Below, piece after piece: positions 46,001 through 54,770 of a stretch of 64,000 nt of DNA. The notes beneath the pieces are model-generated. The model searched no databases, was not told where the DNA came from, and saw only the letters and a program-made list of their open reading frames with translations. The DNA comes from Oceanirhabdus seepicola. GTDB lineage: Bacteria > Bacillota > Clostridia > Clostridiales > Clostridiaceae. The stretch is from contig NZ_JAGSOJ010000001.1 in NCBI RefSeq assembly GCF_023684385.1, positions 891,146 to 955,145 on the forward strand, given 5' to 3'. A program made the translations under genes and the position numbers. Position 1 is the stretch's first letter. The number at the start of each line of letters is the position of its first letter.

Positions 46001-46019
46001 GTAGTACATATTGTACTAC
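46001..46019. promoter_or_regulatory. Perfect palindrome in the DUF4132 operon / greA-like intergenic region
   Basis: GTAGTACA-TAT-TGTACTAC is an operator-like 8-base inverted repeat between the divergent DUF4132 operon and the GreA-like gene. The rest of 45787-46170 shows only AT-rich sequence. Confidence 0.4.
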
Positions 46020-46170
46020 TAAACTTTGTTAGTATACATTATTAAATTTATTTTGTCAAAACCCTTGCCTATTCTCATTCAAGCGGGGGAGAGTTCACAG
46101 AACTTTTATTTTTTTTCTATATACTATATAATATTAATATAAATATATAATTGGAGGATTCGCTTTATTT

Positions 46171-46635
46171 ATGAATAATACGCTGACAGAAGATAATATA
46201 AAAAAATTAAAAGATGAATTAGAATATCGCCTGACTGTTAAAAGAGCTGAAATAGCAAGGGAAAAATTAGAAGCTGCTGCTCATGGCGATAGATCAGAAA
46301 ATGCAGAATATAAAGAGGCTTGTAGAAACTATAGAGAAAACGATAATAGAATTCAACATCTATTAACTATGATTTCAACAGCAACTGTAATAGATAATGA
46401 TGCTGTAGATAAATCAATATTAGGAATTAATTCTAAAGCTAGAATTAATTTTATAGAGGATGACGATGAAGAAATCATAACATTAGTAACTATTATGGAT
46501 GCATCCCCTCAAAATATGTTTATTAGCATAGAATCAGATTTAGGAAAAGCATTATGTGGCAAAAAAGTTGGTGACATAGTTGAAGTTAATGCTCCAGCAG
46601 AAAATTATACCGTAGAAATATTAGAAATACTATAA
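46171..46635 (+). CDS. GreA-family transcript cleavage factor paralogue
   Basis: The 154-residue product has the GreA layout: an N-terminal coiled coil with the acidic tip HGDRSENAEYKEA, where the Asp/Glu pair supports RNA cleavage in RNA polymerase. An FKBP-like C-terminal domain follows, ending DLGKALCGKKVGDIVEV. It rescues backtracked RNA polymerase if it works like GreA. The first line NNTLTEDNIKKLKDELEYRL is less like housekeeping GreA, so it is probably an extra copy. GGAGG is 13 bases before the ATG, an unusually wide spacing that may lower expression. It is divergent from the DUF4132 operon. Confidence 0.85.
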   Translation: MNNTLTEDNIKKLKDELEYRLTVKRAEIAREKLEAAAHGDRSENAEYKEACRNYRENDNRIQHLLTMISTATVIDNDAVDKSILGINSKARINFIEDDDEEIITLVTIMDASPQNMFISIESDLGKALCGKKVGDIVEVNAPAENYTVEILEIL

Positions 46636-46703
46636 CAATATCTACTTAAATAATTATAGATAGGCTACTAACAAGCCTATCTATACTTTTCTTATGTAAT
46701 CTG

Positions 46704-46734
46704 GTGACAGTCACCACCCGAAATATGTCAAATT
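46704..46734. repeat. GTGACAGTCACC dispersed repeat
   Basis: A 31-base run starting GTGACAGTCACCACCCG and ending ATATGTCAAATT is identical to 58507-58537. GTGACAGTCAC is itself a palindrome. Shorter relatives lie at 58351-58403 and 60101-60122. It sits right at the 3' end of the GNAT gene. Confidence 0.8.
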
Positions 46735-46739
46735 CATAA

Positions 46740-47573
46740 CTACTTTATACTCTTACATACAAATTCATGTGTACGCTCTCTTACAAATCCTAACTTATCA
46801 TATAAATACTTTGCCGTATTCCCTTCAACTACCCAAAGAGGTACTTTTGTACATCCTTTACTTAATACTTTATTAACAGCATAGCTTACTATAGCTTTCC
46901 CTAATCCTTTCCCCTGATGATTCTCCTCTACTGCAACTAAATCTATTTCATCACCGTCAAGTTTAACAAAAGCTATTATTTTGCTGTTATCACGTAATAC
47001 AAATATGTTTTCTGCATTTTCTTTATAATCCTGTTTTTCTTCTTCACTAGGAATACTAGGAGTAGATTCCAACCCTACTGATAATCGCATTTTATGAAAT
47101 GACTCACTAAGAATCTTTTGGCACTCACCATAATACTTATCTTCATAATTTACAATATCATAATTTCCCGTTGTAATTTCACCACCAGTATAAATCATAT
47201 AATTGGACTTAAACCAATGCTTGTACCCATTTTTATATGTAAAAGATTTTTCTACTTCACTAACTTTAAAATCACATACAACTTCTTCAACTCCAACATT
47301 TTGCATCTTCTCTTCTAATGCCTTTAAAAGAGCAGTCCCAATTCCTTCTTTTCTTTTTGATGGTTTCACGTATAAAGTCATACTAGTCTTTTTTCTTACC
47401 CCAGTATATACACCAACCCCAACCACTTTTTCTCCTTCTTCAACAAGGATTCCACACTCTGGACATCTATCTAAACATCTAAGTATATCCTCTCTTACAA
47501 AACTATTATCTGAAATAAGCTCACTTATTATATCTTTGTATTCATTTTTATATTCTTTAATACATATACTCAT
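46740..47573 (-). CDS. Tandem-domain GNAT acetyltransferase
   Basis: The 277-residue product has two GNAT domains. The first has KPSKRKEGIGTALLKALEEK (about 90-110), and the second LVAVEENHQGKGLGKAIVSY (about 215-235) with AKYLYDKLGFVRERT. A conserved CPECGILVEEGEK loop is near the N-terminus. The substrate is unknown. GGGGGAGG precedes the ATG. A deleted copy of this locus lies at 37473-37609, so the gene was once duplicated. The short GTGACAGTCACC repeat follows the stop. Confidence 0.87.
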   Translation of the reverse strand: MSICIKEYKNEYKDIISELISDNSFVREDILRCLDRCPECGILVEEGEKVVGVGVYTGVRKKTSMTLYVKPSKRKEGIGTALLKALEEKMQNVGVEEVVCDFKVSEVEKSFTYKNGYKHWFKSNYMIYTGGEITTGNYDIVNYEDKYYGECQKILSESFHKMRLSVGLESTPSIPSEEEKQDYKENAENIFVLRDNSKIIAFVKLDGDEIDLVAVEENHQGKGLGKAIVSYAVNKVLSKGCTKVPLWVVEGNTAKYLYDKLGFVRERTHEFVCKSIK

Positions 47574-47733
47574 ATTTCATTCCTCCCCCACACTTTAAAA
47601 CAAATCCCTTAAATTTCTCTTTAAATGATACCACTGGGTATATGCCCTATCAACCTACAACTCTTTTCTGAAATAAAAATGCGTAACTTAGCCTGTTTTA
47701 GTATATCCACCTTATATGTCTATACTTTCACAC

Positions 47734-48762
47734 CTAACAATTCACATTATGAAGATCCTCATTAAACTCCAATACCTTTTCCTCTTTAGTAGCCCAAGAA
47801 GTTACAAGTCGAATGGCAGAACTCTCATCATCGATTTTTTCCCAAACATAAAATAAATATTTCTCCTGAAGCTTTTCTATTACCCCATTAGGAAGAATTG
47901 GAAATATTTGATTTGAAGGTGAATGTGTCAAAAAGGAGTATCCCGCTTCGCTTATTCCAACCTTTAGTAACTTAGCCATATCATTGGCATGCTTTGCTAA
48001 TTCGAAGAACAGGTCATCTCTGAACAATTCTAAAAATTGTATACCAAGAAGTCTGCCTTTAGCAAGCAAACCTCCCTTCTGCTTAATATGAAACCTAAAA
48101 TCCTCTTTAAGAGAATCACGACAAATCACAAGTGCTTCCCCCATTAAAGCACCGTTTTTGGTTCCGCCTATGTAGAAAGCATCCACAAGTTTTCCTAAAT
48201 CTTCAAGCTCCATATCATTCTCTTCTGAACAAAGAGCTGAACCAATTCTTGCACCATCAACGTACAAAAAAAGTTTATGCGCTCTACAACAGTCACTCAA
48301 TTGTTCCAGTTCATCTTTAGAATAAATAGATCCCATTTCTGTAGGATTAGAAATATATACAAGTTTAGGCCTAACCATATGTTCATCAGTATGTGCATAA
48401 AGAGCTGATTTAATGTTCTCAGAATTCAGCTTTCCATCACTCACATCTATAGATATAATTTTATGCCCTGTAGCCTCAATTGCTCCGGTTTCATGAACAA
48501 GGATATGGCCAGTATCCGCTGCAATAACTGCTTCGTGTGGTCTTAAAAAAGCTGAAATGGCAGTTAAATTCGTTTGTGTTCCACCAGAGAATAGATGGAT
48601 ATCTATATCCTCGCATTTAATTTTTTCTTTTAATAAAGCAATTGCTTTTCTGGTGTATTGATCCTCTCCATACCCTTCAAGTTGTTCCATATTTGACTCC
48701 ATCAAAGCATTTAATATTCTTGGATGTACTCCTTCACTATAGTCATTCTTAAAGCTATACAT
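47734..48762 (-). CDS. Threonine-aldolase-like PLP enzyme
   Basis: The 342-residue protein belongs to the fold-type I beta-eliminating lyase group with threonine aldolase. Evidence includes KNDYSEGVHPRIL, QLEGYGEDQYTRKAI, the cofactor-binding HLFSGGTQTNLTAI and FLYVDGARIGSAL. The aldimine lysine is in FYIGGTKNGALMGEALVI. The usual reaction is cleavage of L-threonine or allo-threonine to glycine and acetaldehyde; exact specificity is not clear. It is a single gene with AGGAGG before its ATG. A block of structured repeats lies upstream. Confidence 0.88.
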   Translation of the reverse strand: MYSFKNDYSEGVHPRILNALMESNMEQLEGYGEDQYTRKAIALLKEKIKCEDIDIHLFSGGTQTNLTAISAFLRPHEAVIAADTGHILVHETGAIEATGHKIISIDVSDGKLNSENIKSALYAHTDEHMVRPKLVYISNPTEMGSIYSKDELEQLSDCCRAHKLFLYVDGARIGSALCSEENDMELEDLGKLVDAFYIGGTKNGALMGEALVICRDSLKEDFRFHIKQKGGLLAKGRLLGIQFLELFRDDLFFELAKHANDMAKLLKVGISEAGYSFLTHSPSNQIFPILPNGVIEKLQEKYLFYVWEKIDDESSAIRLVTSWATKEEKVLEFNEDLHNVNC

Positions 48763-48861
48763 TAGTTATTGACCTCCTAATAATGATACTTTTAATATTA
48801 TCGTCTCTTCTATCAATTATATCCTAAATCATAGCCTCATAAAACAAGCATAGTTAAAATA

Positions 48862-48964
48862 AAAAAGGCGCTTCGCGCTTCGCTAGGGAACCCTATGGTT
48901 CCCCTCGACGCAACTAACGTTGCTGAGCCCCTTCCTTAAACCGGCAGGGGAAATACTTCCCCTA
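48862..48964. repeat. GC-rich chain of tetraloop hairpins
   Basis: In this AT-rich context about 100 bases hold several short perfect hairpins. They are GCGC-TTC-GCGC; GGGAACC-CTAT-GGTTCCC (48886-48903); GCAAC-TAAC-GTTGC (48910-48923); and AGGGGAA-ATAC-TTCCCCT (48946-48963). It looks like a structured RNA or a REP-type repeat. No protein is encoded. Confidence 0.65.
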
Positions 48965-48974
48965 CAACCCCTTC

Positions 48975-49099
48975 ATTTTTTTATTATTAAGAAATTGAAT
49001 TAGTACAATTTTACACAAACATGTAACACGTTGATATAAGCACGATTACATGTGATAATTTATTAAGGAAATTTTTCAATTTGCTTAATAATAAAAAAA
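48975..49099. repeat. 125-bp element with inverted ends
   Basis: The ends TTTTTTATTATTAAGAAATTG and CAATTTGCTTAATAATAAAAAA are inverted copies. Inside, ACATGTAA and TTACATGT form a second inverted repeat around CACGTTGATATAAGCACG-like sequence. Together with the neighbouring GC-rich block it fills most of the gap upstream of the threonine-aldolase-like gene. Confidence 0.65.
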
Positions 49100-49122
49100 G
49101 ACCTATCCTCTCAGATAAGTCT
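49093..49122 (-). terminator. Terminator after the 49154-49771 gene
   Basis: On the minus strand AGACTTATC pairs with GATAGGTCT around TGAGAG, and TTTTTTT follows. The same 29-base sequence recurs at 60233-60262. Confidence 0.8.
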
Positions 49123-49153
49123 ACATTAACTAACTACTCTCTATTCAAGATTT

Positions 49154-49771
49154 TCACTCCCCAACCTTCTCACTCAAAAACTCCTCAATATCAATTTTAT
49201 CACCATCTTCTATAATAAAAGGAATTTCAATTATTTCATTAACTCCAAAAGATTTACTTCTTGAAACTACTGTTAATGTATCTCCTCTGAAACTATATCT
49301 TAAAACCTTGTCCCACTTGATTATTTCACCCCAATAATGCACTCCACCTTCCCCAATGCCTTCTTTCTCAATATTTCGGTATAAAAACATTAAAGGTAAT
49401 GGCCAAACACAATACATCAAAAAAACTACATCAAAATCAAATTTTTTAAATCCACGTGTGAAAATTAATATCTGTATAAAAAATATAATAATTAATAATA
49501 TCAATCCTATAATTTGCTTTCTTTTGTCCTTTCTTTTTAATCTGTACTTTAGCTCTCCATACTTTTTCCTCTTAACTCTTATACTAATAAAATCATATAG
49601 TACTACAATAGTTATAGCTATACCAATAATAACCTTAAACCAATTCCCCATGGATAACCCCATGAATTCTTTAAAGAAAACTCCTTTAACTGCTATAAAT
49701 ATACCACCTGCAAGTCCTGCTAAGGTAACAATCAAAATAAATATCAATGCCCTAATTTTACTCTTACTCAT
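49154..49771 (-). CDS. Hypothetical membrane protein (DUF5673-like)
   Basis: The product (205 residues from the chosen start) has about four membrane helices in its first 135 residues (LIFILIVTLAGLAGGIFI, VIIGIAITIVVLYDFI, IIGLILLIIIFFIQILIF, then VVFLMYCVWPLPLMF). A C-terminal cytosolic domain follows: GVHYWGEIIKWDKVLRYSF and TLTVVSRSKSFG. That domain resembles DUF5673, which has no known function. A frame runs to 49846 and overlaps the upstream esterase, but AAGGGGAG lies 5 bases before the ATG at 49771, so this start is preferred. Confidence 0.7.
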   Translation of the reverse strand: MSKSKIRALIFILIVTLAGLAGGIFIAVKGVFFKEFMGLSMGNWFKVIIGIAITIVVLYDFISIRVKRKKYGELKYRLKRKDKRKQIIGLILLIIIFFIQILIFTRGFKKFDFDVVFLMYCVWPLPLMFLYRNIEKEGIGEGGVHYWGEIIKWDKVLRYSFRGDTLTVVSRSKSFGVNEIIEIPFIIEDGDKIDIEEFLSEKVGE

Positions 49772-49817
49772 TTTTCTCCCCTTATCTAATTTCTTTTTTA
49801 TAAAGAAAATCTTATTT

Positions 49818-51143
49818 TTACTGAAGCATTGTTGTTGGTGTAGCATTTTTCACAAAAATTATTGCATCATATGTATCCTTAGGCACCATTGATACAGTGT
49901 ATGCTGTTTTGATCAACTTAAGAGTTTTGTTAAAATCATCACCTATATTACCCATGCTTTGTTTTGCTGATAATAATTTATTTAGCTCATCATTCTCCAT
50001 TGCTCTTTTAATATCCAGCAAACTAATGACTTTGTCTGTTTCTGCATACATCTTAATTAAATCATTTTTATCATTTTTAACTGAAAATTCTTTACGCTCA
50101 CCAGATGAACTCTCTCTGCATAAGAAAGTATTTTCATAAAACTCTGTTCCTATAGCAAAATATCTATCACCATATGTTTCGCTTAACCTTTCCCCCATAG
50201 AAGTGTATCCTACAAAAGAATCTGAAGATTTTTCAATATGTCCATTATGTCCAGCTATAAACAATTTATCGTTACCTATCATCTCTTCATAAGATAAAAT
50301 CCACTGCACTTTTTGAGCCATGTAATGATCTCTTGTTTGACAATAATTCACATTTGTCCCTCTCAAAGTAGCATTTTCTTTTATACATAAGGCATATTGA
50401 AAGGCAATATCAAACTCAGCTATAGAACTTTTGGTAATATAATTTTCTTTATTTTTCTCCAGTTCACTCATAATATTTTCTATGTTTTTTAATCCTTTTT
50501 TTATTTTCCCTTGTTCTTGGTCAAAAACAGTTTCATCATTCAAATTTACTAATGAGGTTTCATAAGTAGAATATTTATCATTGTCCACCTTTTGTATATA
50601 AGACAACAATCCAGCCTTATTACAATCATACCTCTGCATATCAAATCCATAGAATCGCAATTTCTCATTATCTGAAACAGATGTATTAAAATCGTGCATC
50701 CACTCCACTAAATCTACCATCTCCTTTGTCTTATAAATAGCAAACCCAATTGCCTTAACTGCTTCCTCTGCTGTTCCACTACCATTTAGAATATAGTTAT
50801 TAACCATTTGACAGCCACCAAAATCCCCTTCTAACGCAAACACCTTATATCCATAATTTTTCACTAATGCATTAAAAACCTCTTTTTTTAGCTCTACAAA
50901 CTCATGATTACCATGCGTTGCCTCTCCTAAACCTACAATAGAAACATCCTCTGGAATACTAATTTCAGAAACATCCTGTAAATAACCTTCAAGACTATCT
51001 GAAGCTGCTGTTTTCCCACACCCAGTAAAAGATAATACAACCATTGAAAAGATAAACACCCCAACTAACACTTTATTTTTCACCAATACTTCATATAATT
51101 CAGATGAAAATTTCTTTAGTCTATAATAATATGTACCAAACAT
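49818..51143 (-). CDS. Erythromycin-esterase-family lipoprotein
   Basis: The product (441 residues) has a membrane or lipoprotein N-terminus (VGVFIFSMVVLSFTGCGK, lipobox FTGC preceded by a long positively charged stretch). The Ere/BcrB-like domain follows: VGLGEATHGNHEFVELK with the catalytic histidine, FALEGDFGGCQMVN, LRFYGFDMQRYD and LFIAGHNGHIEKSS. True Ere enzymes hydrolyse macrolide lactones, but most family members have unknown substrates. AAGGAGG lies 7 bases before the ATG at 51143; a frame from 51176 is less likely. It is followed by the DUF5673-like gene on the same strand. Confidence 0.82.
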   Translation of the reverse strand: MFGTYYYRLKKFSSELYEVLVKNKVLVGVFIFSMVVLSFTGCGKTAASDSLEGYLQDVSEISIPEDVSIVGLGEATHGNHEFVELKKEVFNALVKNYGYKVFALEGDFGGCQMVNNYILNGSGTAEEAVKAIGFAIYKTKEMVDLVEWMHDFNTSVSDNEKLRFYGFDMQRYDCNKAGLLSYIQKVDNDKYSTYETSLVNLNDETVFDQEQGKIKKGLKNIENIMSELEKNKENYITKSSIAEFDIAFQYALCIKENATLRGTNVNYCQTRDHYMAQKVQWILSYEEMIGNDKLFIAGHNGHIEKSSDSFVGYTSMGERLSETYGDRYFAIGTEFYENTFLCRESSSGERKEFSVKNDKNDLIKMYAETDKVISLLDIKRAMENDELNKLLSAKQSMGNIGDDFNKTLKLIKTAYTVSMVPKDTYDAIIFVKNATPTTMLQ

Positions 51144-51316
51144 CACTCTGCCTCCTTCAATACTAAAAATATTCATTATTATCCCCCAACCCCTTCACCA
51201 TTCTAATATATTGTATATTTACTATATTAATATCATTATCGTAATATTTTCAAGTTATTTTTATGTTATTTATAATATACTTATGTAGATTTAATAACAA
51301 AATAAATGCTGTAAGT

Positions 51317-51352
51317 AATTAAGGGTAGTGGAAATACCACTACCCTTAATTA
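51317..51352 (-). terminator. Symmetric terminator after the second oxidoreductase
   Basis: AATTAAGGGTAGTGG and CCACTACCCTTAATT pair perfectly around AAATA. AT-rich sequence follows on both strands, so it can work in both directions. Confidence 0.75.
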
Positions 51353-51391
51353 TTTACTAGATTTGATTAACTTTTATTTTCCATTAATAAT

Positions 51392-54100
51392 TTATTTAGA
51401 CTTATCCCTCTTAAAAATTCCCTTTACATTATTATTAAACTTTCTAACCGCTATTCTACCTTTACGCTTAATCATCTGTTTAACAATTATAGGTTTAAGT
51501 TTTTCAAATGGTACGCTTGATGCATCATATTTTCTCACAAGTGTAATAGCATCAAACTTACATTTAGTTGTACATGCACCGCAGCCTACACACATGAATT
51601 CATCTCTAGTTGTAGCACCGCAGCCAAGGCAACGCTCTGTTTCCTTCTTTATTTGCTCTTCTGTAAACGTAACACGTAAATCTTTAAAGGTTTCTCTTGA
51701 TTTCTTTCCATCCACATGCTCTGACTTCTGTCTTGAGATATTGTCATATCCTTGTAGATTTAAGTTTTCTTTATCAAGTGCATGATACGCTTTCCTGTCT
51801 CTACCGAAAACCAAGCTTTGTCCTGGATGAACATAACGATGAATTGAAATTGCACCTTCTTTACCCATAGCAATTGCATCTATAGCAAACTTAGGACCTG
51901 TCATGGAATCTCCACCTGCAAATACATCAGGCTCTCCTGTCTGTAGAGTAATCGAATCTGCTTTAATTGTCTTGTTTGGATTTAATTCTATTTTGCTGTT
52001 TTCTAGCAATTTACCCCATTCCATTGCTTGACCTACTGAAATCAATATATGGTTTGTCTTAACAATCTTCGTTTCATTTTCATCAAAAGTAGGACTAAAT
52101 CTTCCATTCTTATCGAAAACAGAAAGACATTTTTTGAATTCGATACCTACAACCTGTCCATTTTCTTGAAGAATTCTTTTTGGACCCCAAGAATTGTTAA
52201 TGCCGATATCTTCTCCCATTGCTTCTTCAATTTCTTCTTCAAGCGCAGGCATTACTTCACGGCTTTCAAGACAGAACATATCAACTTTTGAAGCGCCAAC
52301 TCTTGCAGCTGTTCTTGCAACGTCTATAGCAACGTTACCACCACCAATTACAACTGTGTTTCCTTCAAGTTTTATGTCCTTACCCAAGTTTACATCTCTT
52401 AAGAAATCAACACCTGTTACAACACCTTCTGCTTCTTCACCTTCTAACCCAAGTTTTCTACCAGCCTGAGCTCCAATAGCAAGATAAAATGCTTCATATC
52501 CTTGGCTTCTTAAATCTTTAAGACTGATATCTTTTCCAACCTCAACACCTGTCTTAAACTCAACACCTAATTCTCTTAAGATATCAATTTCTGCATTAAT
52601 TACTTCTTTTTCCAATCTATAAGATGGAATACCAAGTGTCAACATACCACCAAGTAATTTTTGTTTTTCAAAAACAGTTACCTTATACCCGTCAAGAGCT
52701 AAGTAGAAAGCACAAGACAGACCTGATGGACCAGCACCAATAATGGCAATTTTCTTGCCGTATTCATGTCTCAATTTTGGTACATAGCGAGTATCCATAT
52801 TTAAATCTTGTTCCGCAATGAATTTTTTAATTTCATCGATAGCAACAGGCTCATCAATGTCCCCTCTTGTACAAGCGGATTCACATTTCCTTGGACAAAT
52901 ACGTCCACATACTGCTGGAAACGGATTTTCGTGCTTAATCAGTTCAAGTGCTTCTTTATATCTTCCTTGAGAAGCCAGCTTAATATACCCTTGAACGGAA
53001 ATATGAGCTGGACATTCTGTTTTACAAGGACTTGTACCAGTTTCAACAACATTTTTTCTATTGGTACGATAATCAGTATTCCATTTATCTTCACTCCACT
53101 CTGTATTGGATGGGAAATCTACTCTCTTCTCCTCAACAATTGGTGTTTTAGTACATAATTTTTGACCTAGTTTCAATGCATTAGTAGGACAAACCGCAGC
53201 ACATTCTCCACAAGCAACACATTTTTCCGTATCTATTTGTGATACATAATTTGAACGTATCATATCTACGTTTAAGAACATAGAGGCATTTCTCAAAGAG
53301 TAACAAGAACACCCGCAGCAGTTACAAATAGCGTGTGTGTTTCCTGGCCCATCTGTATTAGGTATTTGATGCATAAGACCATTTTCTTCTGCTCTTTTAA
53401 TAATCTCAAAAGCTTCTTCACGGGTAATCTTTCTTCCTCTGCCTGTACGAATATAGTATTCAGCAGCATCACCCAACTGAATACACATATCTTCCTTCAA
53501 ATGTCCACAGCCTTCCCCTATTGCTTCTCTTGATGTACGGCAAGAACAATCTGAAACGGAGAAAACAGTATTTTGATTTAGATATTTAGAAACCTCCTCA
53601 TAGGATGCCCTTCTGGTTTCCCCTTGAATGGATGTTTCTATGGGGATAACACGCATAACCCCTGTTCCGACTGGAAAATTACCTGCTGCCATAGGAGCCT
53701 TATTTCTTCCATATTGCTCAAAAGCCTCTGCAATTTGCTTATAATTTTTAACATTTTCCTTTTTAGGGTGATTAACTAGCATTTCCATATGCCCTGGAAC
53801 ATAAACCTCTAGCCAGTATTTATCAACCCCATCTTTTTCACAAGTGATGGTAACCCCCTGAAATGCTAACTCCTCTAAGATTCTTTTTGTATCCTTTAAA
53901 GATTTACCACACAAAGCAGCAATTTCTTCTGCACTCTTTGGTTTACGAAATTCAAGACAAAGTCCTACTTCTGCCATTTCATCCGTAACAACCGGCTCCA
54001 AAATTTTATATTCTGGGTGTTCTGGTTTTACTTCTCTTTTTGAACCACGTTTTGTTCTGTTAATATGATTAGCAAAATCCAATACTCTTTCTTTTACCAT
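51392..54100 (-). CDS. Iron-sulfur/FAD NAD(P)H oxidoreductase, paralogue 2 (GltD-like)
   Basis: The 902-residue protein has several parts. An N-terminal domain carries SDCSCRTSREAIGEGCGHL and CNCCGCSCYSLRNA cysteine sets. A ferredoxin follows (CVACGECAAVCPTNALK). A GltD-type N-terminal cluster comes next (PCKTECPAHISVQGYI, NPFPAVCGRICPRKCESAC). FAD binding is at GAGPSGLSCAFYLALDGYKV and NADPH binding at IGGGNVAIDVARTAARVGA. Two clusters (CLGCGATTRDEFMCVGCGAC) close it. It should move electrons between NAD(P)H and ferredoxin or a partner. The 54771-57461 protein is a tandem paralogue, over 75% alike by eye. GGGGGG precedes the ATG. Confidence 0.85.
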   Translation of the reverse strand: MVKERVLDFANHINRTKRGSKREVKPEHPEYKILEPVVTDEMAEVGLCLEFRKPKSAEEIAALCGKSLKDTKRILEELAFQGVTITCEKDGVDKYWLEVYVPGHMEMLVNHPKKENVKNYKQIAEAFEQYGRNKAPMAAGNFPVGTGVMRVIPIETSIQGETRRASYEEVSKYLNQNTVFSVSDCSCRTSREAIGEGCGHLKEDMCIQLGDAAEYYIRTGRGRKITREEAFEIIKRAEENGLMHQIPNTDGPGNTHAICNCCGCSCYSLRNASMFLNVDMIRSNYVSQIDTEKCVACGECAAVCPTNALKLGQKLCTKTPIVEEKRVDFPSNTEWSEDKWNTDYRTNRKNVVETGTSPCKTECPAHISVQGYIKLASQGRYKEALELIKHENPFPAVCGRICPRKCESACTRGDIDEPVAIDEIKKFIAEQDLNMDTRYVPKLRHEYGKKIAIIGAGPSGLSCAFYLALDGYKVTVFEKQKLLGGMLTLGIPSYRLEKEVINAEIDILRELGVEFKTGVEVGKDISLKDLRSQGYEAFYLAIGAQAGRKLGLEGEEAEGVVTGVDFLRDVNLGKDIKLEGNTVVIGGGNVAIDVARTAARVGASKVDMFCLESREVMPALEEEIEEAMGEDIGINNSWGPKRILQENGQVVGIEFKKCLSVFDKNGRFSPTFDENETKIVKTNHILISVGQAMEWGKLLENSKIELNPNKTIKADSITLQTGEPDVFAGGDSMTGPKFAIDAIAMGKEGAISIHRYVHPGQSLVFGRDRKAYHALDKENLNLQGYDNISRQKSEHVDGKKSRETFKDLRVTFTEEQIKKETERCLGCGATTRDEFMCVGCGACTTKCKFDAITLVRKYDASSVPFEKLKPIIVKQMIKRKGRIAVRKFNNNVKGIFKRDKSK

Positions 54101-54134
54101 ATGTATTACCCCCCAATAAAGTTTCCCTATAATG

Positions 54135-54210
54135 CTATTTTTCGTTCAAATTTTTGACTTTGGTACTTATCCAAGTTGGAATAACCTCACTCTTATATGC
54201 TATTCCGTGT
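54135..54210 (-). pseudogene. hypB 3'-end remnant
   Basis: On the minus strand the frame ends TWISTKVKNLNEK-stop, against DWIRAEVKNWNGK-stop of the intact HypB at 57543. The DNA of the last 40 bases matches at about 33 positions. It lies directly upstream of oxidoreductase paralogue 2, exactly as hypB lies upstream of paralogue 1. So a hypB-oxidoreductase unit was duplicated and the second hypB then lost. Confidence 0.7.
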
Positions 54211-54272
54211 GAACCCGTATTAGAATATTCTGCACAAGAATATAAATGATAAACCAAGACATACTAAACACT

Positions 54273-54314
54273 AAAGACCTCATTCGGTTGTTATAATGAC
54301 CAAAAGAGGTCTTT
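54273..54314 (-). terminator. Terminator after hypA
   Basis: AAAGACCTC pairs with GAGGTCTTT around a 24-base region. On the minus strand AGTGTTTAG follows. Confidence 0.6.
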
Positions 54315-54338
54315 AATGTTCAACTTCTCAGCCTCATT

Positions 54339-54680
54339 TTAGCAAGCAATGATTTCCTTAATCATAAACTCTTTTCCGCCCAATATCTCCCATTCTTCAC
54401 TTTCGCAATCTGGACATTTATTATTATTCTCAATAAGATTAAAAACTTTATTACATTCTTTGCAAATACCATTCCCTGGTAATATCTCAATTTCTAATTT
54501 TGTCTCTTCCAATATCGTACCATCCACTGCTGCTGGGTAACATGATTCAATATATCTCGGAATCATGGATGAGAGCTCACCAATTTGGAGAACCAAGGTA
54601 TCAATTTTCGTTAAATCATTCTTTACAGCAATATTTTCAACTGTCTTAACCACTTCAATCAAAACTCCCAATTCATGCAT
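54339..54680 (-). CDS. hypA: HypA, nickel insertion protein
   Basis: The 113-residue protein delivers nickel to NiFe hydrogenase or other nickel enzymes together with HypB. It starts MHELGVLIEVVKTVENIA, with His2 as the nickel ligand. QIGELSSMIPRYIESC and the zinc site CKECNKVF with CPDCESEEW follow. An earlier frame opens at 54701, but the ATG at 54680 places His at position 2 as required, with GGAGAGG upstream. It lies between the two oxidoreductase paralogues, downstream of hypB and paralogue 1. No nickel enzyme is in the window, so its client is elsewhere. Confidence 0.9.
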   Translation of the reverse strand: MHELGVLIEVVKTVENIAVKNDLTKIDTLVLQIGELSSMIPRYIESCYPAAVDGTILEETKLEIEILPGNGICKECNKVFNLIENNNKCPDCESEEWEILGGKEFMIKEIIAC

Positions 54681-54708
54681 AATACTCACCTCTCCTGTCA
54701 AAGTTTAA

Positions 54709-54735
54709 AGGCGGGTGAAGTTTCTTCCCCCGCCC
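54709..54735 (-). terminator. Hairpin between paralogue 1 and hypA
   Basis: On the minus strand GGGCGG pairs with CCGCC(T) across GGGAAGAAACTTCA, followed by TTTAAACTTT. It could reduce read-through into hypA. Confidence 0.5.
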
Positions 54736-54770
54736 TTATCCTTTCATTTTGTCAATTTATCTTACATGTT

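Noticed and set aside
49356..49892. 178-codon plus-strand frame with hydrophobic stretches
   Set aside because: It is antisense to a membrane protein gene; complements of hydrophobic codons often look like membrane segments.
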